Below are positions 14,982-21,955 of a stretch of 34,463 bases of DNA, in pieces (positions within the stretch are counted from its first letter, which is position 1; every line of letters begins with the position of its first letter). The stretch comes from an uncultured Kiritimatiellota bacterium (GTDB lineage Bacteria > Verrucomicrobiota > Kiritimatiellia > RFP12 > UBA1067): positions 1 to 34,463 of the forward strand of contig CAKURH010000034.1 in NCBI GenBank assembly GCA_934675625.1, given 5' to 3'. The position numbers were made by a program, and so were the translations under genes. The notes under the pieces were generated by a model, which saw only the letters and a program-made list of their open reading frames with translations, searched no databases and had not been told where the DNA came from.

Positions 14982-15403
14982 TAGATCTTGACTCCTGCGC
15001 GGGTGATGAACTTGGTGTGAATGCCGATCTTGGTCGCCGCGAGACGGAGGCACTCCTTCGCGACTTCCTCGCTCACGCCGCCGACCTCGAAGAGGACCTT
15101 GCCGGGGAGGATGACGGCCGCCCAGAACTCCGGGTTGCCCTTTCCTCCGCCCATGCGGACCTCGATCGGCTTGCGGGTGACGGGCTTGTCCGGGAACACG
15201 CGGATCCAGAGCTTGCCCTTGCGCTTCATCTCGCGATTGATCGCAACGCGGCAGGCCTCGATCTGCGTGGCCGTCAGGAGACCGCGCGTGAGGGCCTTGA
15301 GGCCGAACTCACCGTACGCAAGCTCCGTACCCGAAGTGGCGTATCCCGCGCGGTTCCCCTTGGAGACCTTGCGGTACTTGACTCTCTTGGGCATCAAAGG
15401 CAT
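14981..15403 (-). CDS. rplP: 50S ribosomal protein L16
   Basis: 140 aa. Begins MPLMPKRVKYRKVSKGNRAG (an inner Met at residue 4 is the other possible start). Conserved blocks are FGLKALTRGLLTATQIEACR, KLWIRVFPDKPVTRKP and RMGGGKGNPEFWAAVI. L16 sits by the peptidyl-transferase centre and the A-site tRNA elbow. Its stop overlaps the rpsQ start by one base. Confidence 0.98.
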   Translation of the reverse strand: MPLMPKRVKYRKVSKGNRAGYATSGTELAYGEFGLKALTRGLLTATQIEACRVAINREMKRKGKLWIRVFPDKPVTRKPIEVRMGGGKGNPEFWAAVILPGKVLFEVGGVSEEVAKECLRLAATKIGIHTKFITRAGVKI

Positions 15404-15406
15404 GGC

Positions 15407-16102
15407 TTACCTCCCCTCCTTGCGGTCACCGCGCTCGCGACGCTCGCCGCGGCGGTCGCCGCGCGGCGGACGGGCCTGGAAACCCTCTTTCTTGCAGATC
15501 CACACCTTGATGCCGATCTTGCCGGCCGTGGTGTTGGCTTCCGCGAAACCGTAGTCGATGTTGGCGCGGAGCGTGTGCAGCGGCACCTTGCCCTCGCGGG
15601 ACCACTCGACGCGCGCGATCTCCGCACCGTTGATGCGGCCGCCCGCATGGACCTTGATGCCGTCCACGCCCATGTCCATCGCCACCTTCATCGCGCGCTT
15701 CATCGCGCGCTTGAGCATGATGCGGCGCTCGAGCTGCTGGGCGATGCCCTCGGCGACGAGCTGCGCGTCGGCGTCGGCCCCCTGGACTTCCTTGATGTCA
15801 AGGTAGACCTGCTTCTTCGTCATCTTCTCAAGGTCGGCGCGGATCGCCTCGACGTCGCCGCCCTTGCGGCCGATGATCACGCCCGGACGGGCGCTGAAGA
15901 TCGTCGCGCGGACGGAGTTCGCGTAGCGCTCGATGAGGATCTTGGAGATGCCGGCCTCGACCAGCTTCGACTTGATCGCCGTGCGGATCTTCTGATCCTC
16001 GACGAGGTAGGCGCCGAAGGTCTTCTTGGGCGCGAACCAACGGCTGCCCCAGGCGTGGTTGACGCCGACGCGGAAGCCGATCGGATTGACTTTCTGTCCC
16101 AT
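15407..16102 (-). CDS. rpsC: 30S ribosomal protein S3
   Basis: 231 aa. Starts MGQKVNPIGFRVGVNHAWGS. The KH domain shows FSARPGVIIGRKGGDVEAIR. The C-terminal domain holds RRIMLKRAMKRAMKVAMDMG and the GRINGAEIARVEW signature, ending in an Arg/Gly-rich tail (RPPRGDRRGERRERG). S3 forms the mRNA entry tunnel with helicase activity. It begins 2 nt after the rplV stop. Confidence 0.98.
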   Translation of the reverse strand: MGQKVNPIGFRVGVNHAWGSRWFAPKKTFGAYLVEDQKIRTAIKSKLVEAGISKILIERYANSVRATIFSARPGVIIGRKGGDVEAIRADLEKMTKKQVYLDIKEVQGADADAQLVAEGIAQQLERRIMLKRAMKRAMKVAMDMGVDGIKVHAGGRINGAEIARVEWSREGKVPLHTLRANIDYGFAEANTTAGKIGIKVWICKKEGFQARPPRGDRRGERRERGDRKEGR

Positions 16103-16104
16103 GG

Positions 16105-16467
16105 TTACTTGGCCTCCTTCTTGGCCTTGGCCGGCGCGTCCGTCAGCACCACCTTGCAGTGGCAGAGGCGGCGCGCGATCGGATGGGCGCTGCCGCGGGC
16201 CGTCGGCCAGTAGCGGCGCATCCGGGTGGATTCGTCCAGCACGCAGAGCTTGACCGTGAGGTCAGCCGCGTTCTCGACGCCGTTGTTGTTCTTCGCGTTC
16301 GCCACGGCGCTCATGATCGTCTTCTTGATGATCACGGCCGCCTTCTTGGGCGAGAACTCGACGATTTTCAGCGCGTCGGCGGCCTTCTGGCCCTGACACG
16401 CGCGGCACAGCGGACGCCCCTTGAACGCGGACATGCGCTGATTGCGGGTAATGGCGGTAACTTCCAT
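16105..16467 (-). CDS. rplV: 50S ribosomal protein L22
   Basis: 120 aa. Core signature EFSPKKAAVIIKKTIMSAVANAKNN and the exit-tunnel loop region with RRYWPTARGSAHPIARRL. L22 lines the polypeptide exit tunnel. Odd feature: it is cysteine-rich for L22, with CRAC near residue 21 where most family members have a basic or hydrophobic segment, one Cys in KLCVLDE, and CHC near the end. A zinc site is conceivable but not shown. Confidence 0.97.
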   Translation of the reverse strand: MEVTAITRNQRMSAFKGRPLCRACQGQKAADALKIVEFSPKKAAVIIKKTIMSAVANAKNNNGVENAADLTVKLCVLDESTRMRRYWPTARGSAHPIARRLCHCKVVLTDAPAKAKKEAK

Positions 16468-16478
16468 TGCTTATCCCC

Positions 16479-16754
16479 TTACTTGGCCTTTTCGACCGAG
16501 TTGCCGTGACCCTTGAACGTGCGGGTCGGGGCGAACTCGCCGAGACGATGGCCGACCATGTTCTCGGTGATGAAGATCGGCAGGTGCTGCCGGCCGTTGT
16601 GAATCGCGAACGTCAGGCCGACAAACTCCGGGAGCACCATCGAACGACGGCTCCACGTCTTGATCGGCTGCTTCTTGCCGCTCGCCTTGATCTTCTCGAC
16701 CTTGCGGAGGAGGCTCTCCTCGACATAAGGTCCCTTCTTGAGAGAACGACTCAT
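16479..16754 (-). CDS. rpsS: 30S ribosomal protein S19
   Basis: 91 aa. Starts MSRSLKKGPYVEESLLRKVE and contains KTWSRRSMVLPEFVGLTFAIH, HLPIFITENMVGHRLGEFAPTR and FKGHG, the full S19 signature. S19 is at the 30S head near the A-site finger bridge. It follows rplB by 3 nt. Confidence 0.98.
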   Translation of the reverse strand: MSRSLKKGPYVEESLLRKVEKIKASGKKQPIKTWSRRSMVLPEFVGLTFAIHNGRQHLPIFITENMVGHRLGEFAPTRTFKGHGNSVEKAK

Positions 16755-16757
16755 GGA

Positions 16758-17582
16758 TTATTTCCTCCTCTTGACGATGACCTTGTTGGACGCCTTGCGC
16801 TTCGCGCGGGTCTTGCCGCCCTTCGCGAGCTTACCCCACGGGGAACGCGGGTGGCTGCCGCCGGACGTGCGGCCCTCGCCGCCGCCCATCGGGTGGTCGA
16901 CCGGGTTCATCGCGACGCCGCGCACCGTCGGGCGGATGCCGAGGTAGCGCTTGCGGCCCGCCTTGCCGAGCTTGATCGAGCCCCAGTCCTTGTTGCCGAC
17001 CGAGCCGACGCACGCGAGGCAGCGGCCGTCGAACATGCGGACTTCGCCCGAAGGCATCTTCAGCGTGACCGTGTTGCCGTCGCGCGCCATCACCTGGCAG
17101 GCGTTGCCCGCCGAGCGGGCGACCTTCGCGCCCTTGCCCGGCACGAGCTCGATCGAGTGGACGAAGAGCCCCAGCGGAATCTGCGCGAGCGGCAGGCAGT
17201 TGCCGACCGTCGCCTCGGCCTTCGGGCCGTTCATGACCTTCATGCCCTGCTTCAGGCCGTCGGGGGCGAGGATGTAGCTCAACGCGCCGTCCGCGTACTC
17301 GATGAGCGCGAGGTACGCGCTGCGCGTCGGGTCGTACGCGATCTCCTTGACCGTCGCCTCGACGCCGAACTTGTTGCGCTTGAAGTCGACGATGCGCAGA
17401 CGCTGCTTCGCGCCGCCGCCGTGGTGGCGGCAGGTGATGCGGCCCTGGTTGTTGCGGCCCGCCGTCTTGCGGACGGCCACCGTCAGGCGCTTCACCGGCT
17501 TCTTTTCGGTGATCTCCTCGAACGTCGCGGACTCGCGGAAGCGCATGCCGCACGAACGGGCCTTGTATGTCTTGAGTGCCAT
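16758..17582 (-). CDS. rplB: 50S ribosomal protein L2
   Basis: From the ATG at 17582 the protein is 274 aa, the normal L2 length, starting MALKTYKARSCGMRF. An in-frame extension upstream overlaps rplW and lacks L2 character, so this start is preferred; AAGGAG lies about 12 nt before it. Blocks seen: RNNQGRITCRHHGGGAKQRLR, KVARSAGNACQVMARDG and the peptidyl-transferase-proximal MNPVDHPMGGGEGRTSGGSH. L2 is essential for subunit joining. Confidence 0.98.
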   Translation of the reverse strand: MALKTYKARSCGMRFRESATFEEITEKKPVKRLTVAVRKTAGRNNQGRITCRHHGGGAKQRLRIVDFKRNKFGVEATVKEIAYDPTRSAYLALIEYADGALSYILAPDGLKQGMKVMNGPKAEATVGNCLPLAQIPLGLFVHSIELVPGKGAKVARSAGNACQVMARDGNTVTLKMPSGEVRMFDGRCLACVGSVGNKDWGSIKLGKAGRKRYLGIRPTVRGVAMNPVDHPMGGGEGRTSGGSHPRSPWGKLAKGGKTRAKRKASNKVIVKRRK

Positions 17583-17596
17583 ATCTTCTTCGCTCC

Positions 17597-17899
17597 TTAC
17601 GCGAGTTCGATGCGCTCGCCGGCCTTGACGGTCACGATCGCCTTCTTCCACGTGGGTTCCTGGGCCGTCTTGCGCGTGCCGCGGATGTAACGGAGACCGC
17701 CCTTCATGTTGGCGGTGCGGACCGCGAGAACGTGCACGCCGAAGGCCTTCTCGGCCTCGACGGCGATCTGCGGCTTGCGGGCGTCGCGCGCGACCTCCAG
17801 GAGGTAGCGGTTCTGAACCGACAGCTGCGACCCCTTCTCGGTGATCAGCACGTCGAGGATGACGCCGTTGGTCTTGGTCTTGAGTTCCTGTTTCGTCAT
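17597..17899 (-). CDS. rplW: 50S ribosomal protein L23
   Basis: 100 aa. DVLITEKGSQLSVQNRYLLEV is the conserved N-terminal part (PxxTEK-type motif). AFGVHVLAVRTANMKGGLR contains the nascent-chain/SRP-docking loop region, and TWKKAIVTVKAGERIEL closes the fold. L23 docks trigger factor and SRP at the exit tunnel. It lies 14 nt before rplB. Confidence 0.97.
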   Translation of the reverse strand: MTKQELKTKTNGVILDVLITEKGSQLSVQNRYLLEVARDARKPQIAVEAEKAFGVHVLAVRTANMKGGLRYIRGTRKTAQEPTWKKAIVTVKAGERIELA

Positions 17900-17912
17900 G
17901 ACTGAAATCTCC

Positions 17913-18506
17913 TTACTTGGCGATGCGGGCCATGAGCGCGTCGAACCCGGCCTTGTCGCAGACGATCTTGCGGTTCGCCATCACGGTGTACACGTCAAGG
18001 GCCTGCGCGGTCGAGTAGTCGATCTGCGGAAGGTTGGAGGTCACGAGGACAACCGTGTCGTCGACGTCCTTCTGGACGACGACCGCCGTGCGCGTCACGC
18101 CGAGCTCCTTGAGGAACTTCGCCATGAGCTTCGTCTTCGGCGCCTCGAACGAGAACTCGTCGACGACGATCACGTCGCCCGCCGCGAGCTTGTCGGAAAG
18201 GGCGCGCGCGAACGCGAGCTTCCAGACCTTCTTGTTGAGCTTCTGCTCGTAGGAGCGCGGCTTCGGGCCGTGCGCGACGCCACCGCCGCGCCACACGGGC
18301 GACTGGCGGAAGCCGGCGCGGGCGTTGCCCGTCCCCTTCTGCTTCCACGGCTTCTTGTTGGAGCCCGCGACCTCGCCCTTGCCCTTCGTGCAGGCCGTGC
18401 CCGCGCGGAGCGCGTTGCGGATGGCGGTAATCGCGTCCTTGACGGCCTGCGCGCCCTTGTCGAGCGTCAGCTGCGCCTGGTCAAAAGTGACTTCGATCTT
18501 CTTCAT
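17913..18506 (-). CDS. rplD: 50S ribosomal protein L4
   Basis: 197 aa. The tunnel loop is recognisable: GSNKKPWKQKGTGNARAGF and SPVWRGGGVAHGPKPRSY. The Rossmann-like part has VVDEFSFEAPKTKLMAKFL and DVYTVMANRKIVCDK. In Gammaproteobacteria L4 represses the S10 operon through the mRNA leader; here a structured leader exists, but L4 control is only a hypothesis. It starts 2 nt after the rplC stop. Confidence 0.97.
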   Translation of the reverse strand: MKKIEVTFDQAQLTLDKGAQAVKDAITAIRNALRAGTACTKGKGEVAGSNKKPWKQKGTGNARAGFRQSPVWRGGGVAHGPKPRSYEQKLNKKVWKLAFARALSDKLAAGDVIVVDEFSFEAPKTKLMAKFLKELGVTRTAVVVQKDVDDTVVLVTSNLPQIDYSTAQALDVYTVMANRKIVCDKAGFDALMARIAK

Positions 18507-18508
18507 GC

Positions 18509-19156
18509 TTACTTAGCCCCCTTCTTCACGTTGTTCTTGAGGGACTTGCGGACGAACACGATGCCGTTGCGAGCGCCCGGAATCGAGCCCTTGACGAGGA
18601 TCGCGTTGTCTTCCGGACGGATCTGCACGACCTCGAGGTTCGTGACCTTGCGGCTCACGTCGCCCATGTCGCCCGGCATCTTCTTGCCCTTCTCGATCCA
18701 GCCCGGGAGGTCACGCGCCGCGAGGCCGCCCGTGCGGCGCTTCGAGTGGCCGCCGTGGGTCATGTTGCCGCCGGCGAAGCCCCACTTCTTGAGGACGCCC
18801 GCGAAGCCCTTGCCCTTGGTCATGCCCGAGACGTCGACGTACTTGACGCCCTCGAAGTTCGCGACCGTCACGGCCTTGCCGACCTCCAGCGTCTCGCCCG
18901 CGTCAAGCGCGAACTCCTTCAGGACCTTGGCGCACGCGACGCCGGCCTTCTCGAAGTGCTTCTGCTCGGCCTTCGAGAGGCGGTGCGGCTTCTGCGAGCC
19001 GAACGCCACCTGCGCGGCGACGTACCCGTCCTTCTCAAGGGTCTTGAGCTGGACGACCGGGCAGGGGCCGCACTCGATGACGGTCACGCACGTGCGCTTG
19101 CCGTCGGCGTCGAACACCTGGGTCATGCCAATCTTCTTGCCAATCAAACCTTCCAT
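18509..19156 (-). CDS. rplC: 50S ribosomal protein L3
   Basis: 215 aa from the ATG at 19156, which has a strong Shine-Dalgarno (GAGAGGAG) 7 nt away. A longer in-frame reading overlaps rpsJ and is not L3-like. Starts MEGLIGKKIGMTQVFDADGK and includes GMTKGKGFAGVLKKWGFAGG, MTHGGHSKRRTGG and PGDMGDVSRKVTNLEVVQI. L3 helps start 50S assembly and gates the A site. It is 11 nt after rpsJ. Confidence 0.97.
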   Translation of the reverse strand: MEGLIGKKIGMTQVFDADGKRTCVTVIECGPCPVVQLKTLEKDGYVAAQVAFGSQKPHRLSKAEQKHFEKAGVACAKVLKEFALDAGETLEVGKAVTVANFEGVKYVDVSGMTKGKGFAGVLKKWGFAGGNMTHGGHSKRRTGGLAARDLPGWIEKGKKMPGDMGDVSRKVTNLEVVQIRPEDNAILVKGSIPGARNGIVFVRKSLKNNVKKGAK

Positions 19157-19167
19157 GTCGACTCCTC

Positions 19168-19476
19168 TCAGACCTTGATGGTGATGTCGACGCCCGCAGG
19201 AAGGTTGAGCTTCTTGAGCTCGTCGATCGTCTGCGCGGTCGGGTTGACGATGTCGAGGAGGCGCTTGTGCGTGCGCATCTCGAACTGGTCCATGGACTTC
19301 TTGTCGACGTTCGGCGAACGGTTCACCGTGTAACGCTCGACGCGGGTCGGAAGCGGGATCGGCCCCACCACCTGCGCACCCGTGCCCCGGGCCGTGTCGA
19401 TGATGCCACCGACGGCCTGATCCAGCACACGGTGATCGTATGCCTGGAGGCGGATGCGGACTCTCTGCTGCTGCAT
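19168..19476 (-). CDS. rpsJ: 30S ribosomal protein S10
   Basis: 102 aa. RVRIRLQAYDHRVLDQAVGGI, then GPIPLPTRVERYTVNRSPNVDKKSMDQFEMRTHKRL, is the full S10 signature. S10 binds the 30S head and, as NusE, takes part in antitermination. It is the first gene of the ribosomal operon, with AGAAGGAAAAG upstream as RBS and a leader of about 290 nt before it. Confidence 0.98.
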   Translation of the reverse strand: MQQQRVRIRLQAYDHRVLDQAVGGIIDTARGTGAQVVGPIPLPTRVERYTVNRSPNVDKKSMDQFEMRTHKRLLDIVNPTAQTIDELKKLNLPAGVDITIKV

Positions 19477-19636
19477 TCTTGTCTTTTCCTTCTGTTTCTG
19501 ACTTCAGTTTCGGCTCGGCCGCGACCTTTACCGCAGCTTCGCCCCAGTGACCTGACCTTCGACGGTTGCGACCGCCGCGCGCAAGGACGCTCGCCTTGGT
19601 GGCGCGGGAGGCCCGTTTCCGGCGCCCCGCTCGCAA

Positions 19637-19698
19637 CTGAGTCTCCGCTCAGCAATCCCCGCAAAACAAGGCTCGCGACCACAACCGTGACCGCGAGC
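19637..19698 (-). promoter_or_regulatory. Structured leader of the S10 operon (two hairpins)
   Basis: The leader mRNA contains a perfect-length 12-bp stem GCTCGCGGTCAC / GTGGTCGCGAGC (two G-U wobbles) with a GGTT tetraloop (19698-19671). A smaller hairpin follows, CTGAG-CGGAGA-CTCAG (19652-19637). The leader between promoter and rpsJ is about 290 nt with no gene. This layout suits autogenous r-protein control, but no known L4-leader motif is recognised by eye. Confidence 0.55.
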
Positions 19699-19774
19699 AT
19701 CGAATCTCAGCGGCCACGACGCGACGGGATTGACTCGCCCGTATCGCGACCCCTCTCTTGCGAGAATTGCGCGT

Positions 19775-19804
19775 AGTATATCAAAAAGTGCCCTCCGCGC
19801 GCAA
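19775..19804 (-). promoter_or_regulatory. Predicted promoter of the ribosomal protein operon
   Basis: Minus strand: TTGCGC (19804-19799), 18-nt spacer, TATACT (19780-19775). It lies about 65 nt beyond the stop of the 694-aa gene and 300 nt upstream of rpsJ, so transcription starts near 19768. It is the only good promoter match in this gap. Confidence 0.6.
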
Positions 19805-19870
19805 GGGGGTACGCGCATTTTGGCCCGTCGGCCCGACAGAGCGCACGAACCGACGCGACACAAGGCGGAT

Positions 19871-21955
19871 TCAGGCACCTTCTTCGGACGCGACGACCTT
19901 CACCTTCTCGAAGAAGAGCCGCCGCAGACGCGGCAGGCGGCGGTCGTGGCGCTCCAGCGCCCAGAGGGCGAACTTCCACTTCGCCGCGAAACGGAAGCGC
20001 GCGGGCACGTCCGGACGAAACGCCTCGAACCGGTCGCGCAGCACGGAGAGCTGCCATTCGAGCGCGTGGATGCGGAACTCGAAGCCGCTCATGAACCGCT
20101 CGGCGACCTCGCCCATCGTCACGCACGGGTGCTGCGCCCGGTAGGCCTTCACGGCGTGCGCGAAGTAGCCGAGGTAGAAGTTCGCGATCGCGTCGAGGTT
20201 CGCGTCCGTAAAGGACAGGTCCGGCCAGCCGAAGCTGCCGCGCACGGAGCACGTCGAGACGCGCTTCGGCACGACCATCTCGCGCACGAGGTCGTACTCG
20301 AACTCGTAGATCTCCTTGCCGATGCCGTAGAGCGGCGTGCCCGTCGCGGCGTCGTACTTCTTCATCGCGAGGTTCTGCGCCGCCGCGTCGCCCATCAGCG
20401 TCGCGAGCGACAGCACGACCTCCTTCTCCTCCGCGCCCGAGCCGTCCGCCGACTGGAAGTAGTTCGCCGGAATCGCGTCCATCGGCTCGCCCTCGCACCG
20501 CCGGCGGATGTAGTGCTCGTGGAACCCGTGCCGCTTGCCGGGACGGTGCTTCAGGAGCTGGTAGTAGTCGCTCAGCCCGATGCCGAGCGAGCGGAGCGCG
20601 CCGATGCGCGAGAGGAGGTAGGCCGAGTAGCCCCTCCCCGACCCGGCGAGGCGCTTCTCGACGAGCGAGTTCTCCAGCGGACGACGGCTCGTCTTGTAGA
20701 CGATCTCGCGCGTGTCGCCCTTGCCGAGCGGCGCGTCCACGTCCTTCGTGCGCAGCTCGTAGACGTTCGCGTACTCGACGACCTCGTCCTTCGACATGAA
20801 GCCGCGCAGGTTCGCGACGAGGATCTCCGTCCGCGCGTCCGCGCCCGGATGCATCACGGGGCGCCCGTCCACGAACGTCGCGCCGGGCAGCGCCGTGCGG
20901 CGGTCGTCGAACGCGGGCGTCGTGCCCTCGCCCATGACGGCGTAGACCTCGCCCGTGATGTGCATGTACAGGGTCTCGACGAAATCGCGCGACGACTCGT
21001 CCGCGAGCGCGGGGCGCGCCAGGAGCGTGCGGTAGAGGCCGACGATCTCCTGCGCCTTCTGGATGACGCCGAGCTGGCCGAGGCGGTCGAGCGCGACGGC
21101 CTCCATGAGCCGCTCGAGCTCCGGCACGAGCCGTTCGGACGCGACGCCGCGCAGAAGCCCGAAGAACTCGATCTCGTGGTGGCCGCGATACTTCGGCTGG
21201 CGCATGAACGAGACGCGGTTGCCCTCGTAGACGCCGACAAGCTCCTTGAGCCCGCGCAGGAACGCCGCCGGGTCCGTCTCGGCGAGCGCGGCGAACCGCA
21301 GGAACTCCGGATACGTCAGCCAGTGGACGCCGCGCGCGGAATGGTAGTAGACGAGGCTCGTGCCGATGCGCTTCTTCGCGGCGGCGAGCGCGACGCGCAT
21401 CTCGTTCTCCGTCCACGCGAGCGGCTTCACGCGCCATTCCTGGCCGAGCCGCCGGTAGAACTCGAGCGTCGCCTCGTTGCGCTCGCCCATGACGATGTCG
21501 GCGAACGAGAAGCCGACCCTGCCGACGAGCCATTCGTCGCCCTTCACGAGCGCGGCGGTCGGCACTTCGCGCTGGGAGATCTCGATCGTGTCGCCCGTCA
21601 CGTTCGCGCAGAGGACGCGGTGCATGAGCACGTCGCCGCGCACGGCGGACTTCAGCGTCGAGAGCTTCCAGAACCGCCCGTCCAGAAGGGGGAACGCCGC
21701 GACGGCGTGGTTGCCCGTCGTCAGCGTGAGGACGCGCCCCTTCGCCCGGCGGCGCAGCGCCGCCTTCTCGACGACGAGCACGCTCGCGCGCGCCGAGAGC
21801 CGCGCGCCGACGCCGCGCTCGAAGATGAACGTGTCGTCGCCGAGGTCATAGGCGTCAAACGTCCGCGCGACGCCCATCGAGACCGTCTTGACGGCCTCGG
21901 GACGGCGCACGCCGTTCGACCGGATGCGCGTCAGGAACTGGCGAATCGCGCTCAT
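19871..21955 (-). CDS. 694-aa protein of unknown function, coupled to the MurU-AmgK-like gene
   Basis: I chose the ATG at 21955 (MSAIRQFLTRIRSNGVRRPE) because it overlaps the preceding stop codon as ATGA; the frame can be read further upstream, but that part only shadows the neighbouring gene. The protein is soluble-looking, without signal peptide or membrane segment. It is rich in charged helices, with notable blocks RQPKYRGHHEIEFFGLLRG, EYANVYELRTKDVDAP, KHRPGKRHGFHEHYIRRRCEG, ATGTPLYGIGKEIYEFEYD and a basic C-terminus (RFRFAAKWKFALWALERHDRR). I do not recognise a family and cannot name catalytic residues with confidence. The 4-nt overlap implies translational coupling and a related role, perhaps in cell-envelope sugar metabolism (inference). 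Confidence 0.85.
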   Translation of the reverse strand: MSAIRQFLTRIRSNGVRRPEAVKTVSMGVARTFDAYDLGDDTFIFERGVGARLSARASVLVVEKAALRRRAKGRVLTLTTGNHAVAAFPLLDGRFWKLSTLKSAVRGDVLMHRVLCANVTGDTIEISQREVPTAALVKGDEWLVGRVGFSFADIVMGERNEATLEFYRRLGQEWRVKPLAWTENEMRVALAAAKKRIGTSLVYYHSARGVHWLTYPEFLRFAALAETDPAAFLRGLKELVGVYEGNRVSFMRQPKYRGHHEIEFFGLLRGVASERLVPELERLMEAVALDRLGQLGVIQKAQEIVGLYRTLLARPALADESSRDFVETLYMHITGEVYAVMGEGTTPAFDDRRTALPGATFVDGRPVMHPGADARTEILVANLRGFMSKDEVVEYANVYELRTKDVDAPLGKGDTREIVYKTSRRPLENSLVEKRLAGSGRGYSAYLLSRIGALRSLGIGLSDYYQLLKHRPGKRHGFHEHYIRRRCEGEPMDAIPANYFQSADGSGAEEKEVVLSLATLMGDAAAQNLAMKKYDAATGTPLYGIGKEIYEFEYDLVREMVVPKRVSTCSVRGSFGWPDLSFTDANLDAIANFYLGYFAHAVKAYRAQHPCVTMGEVAERFMSGFEFRIHALEWQLSVLRDRFEAFRPDVPARFRFAAKWKFALWALERHDRRLPRLRRLFFEKVKVVASEEGA

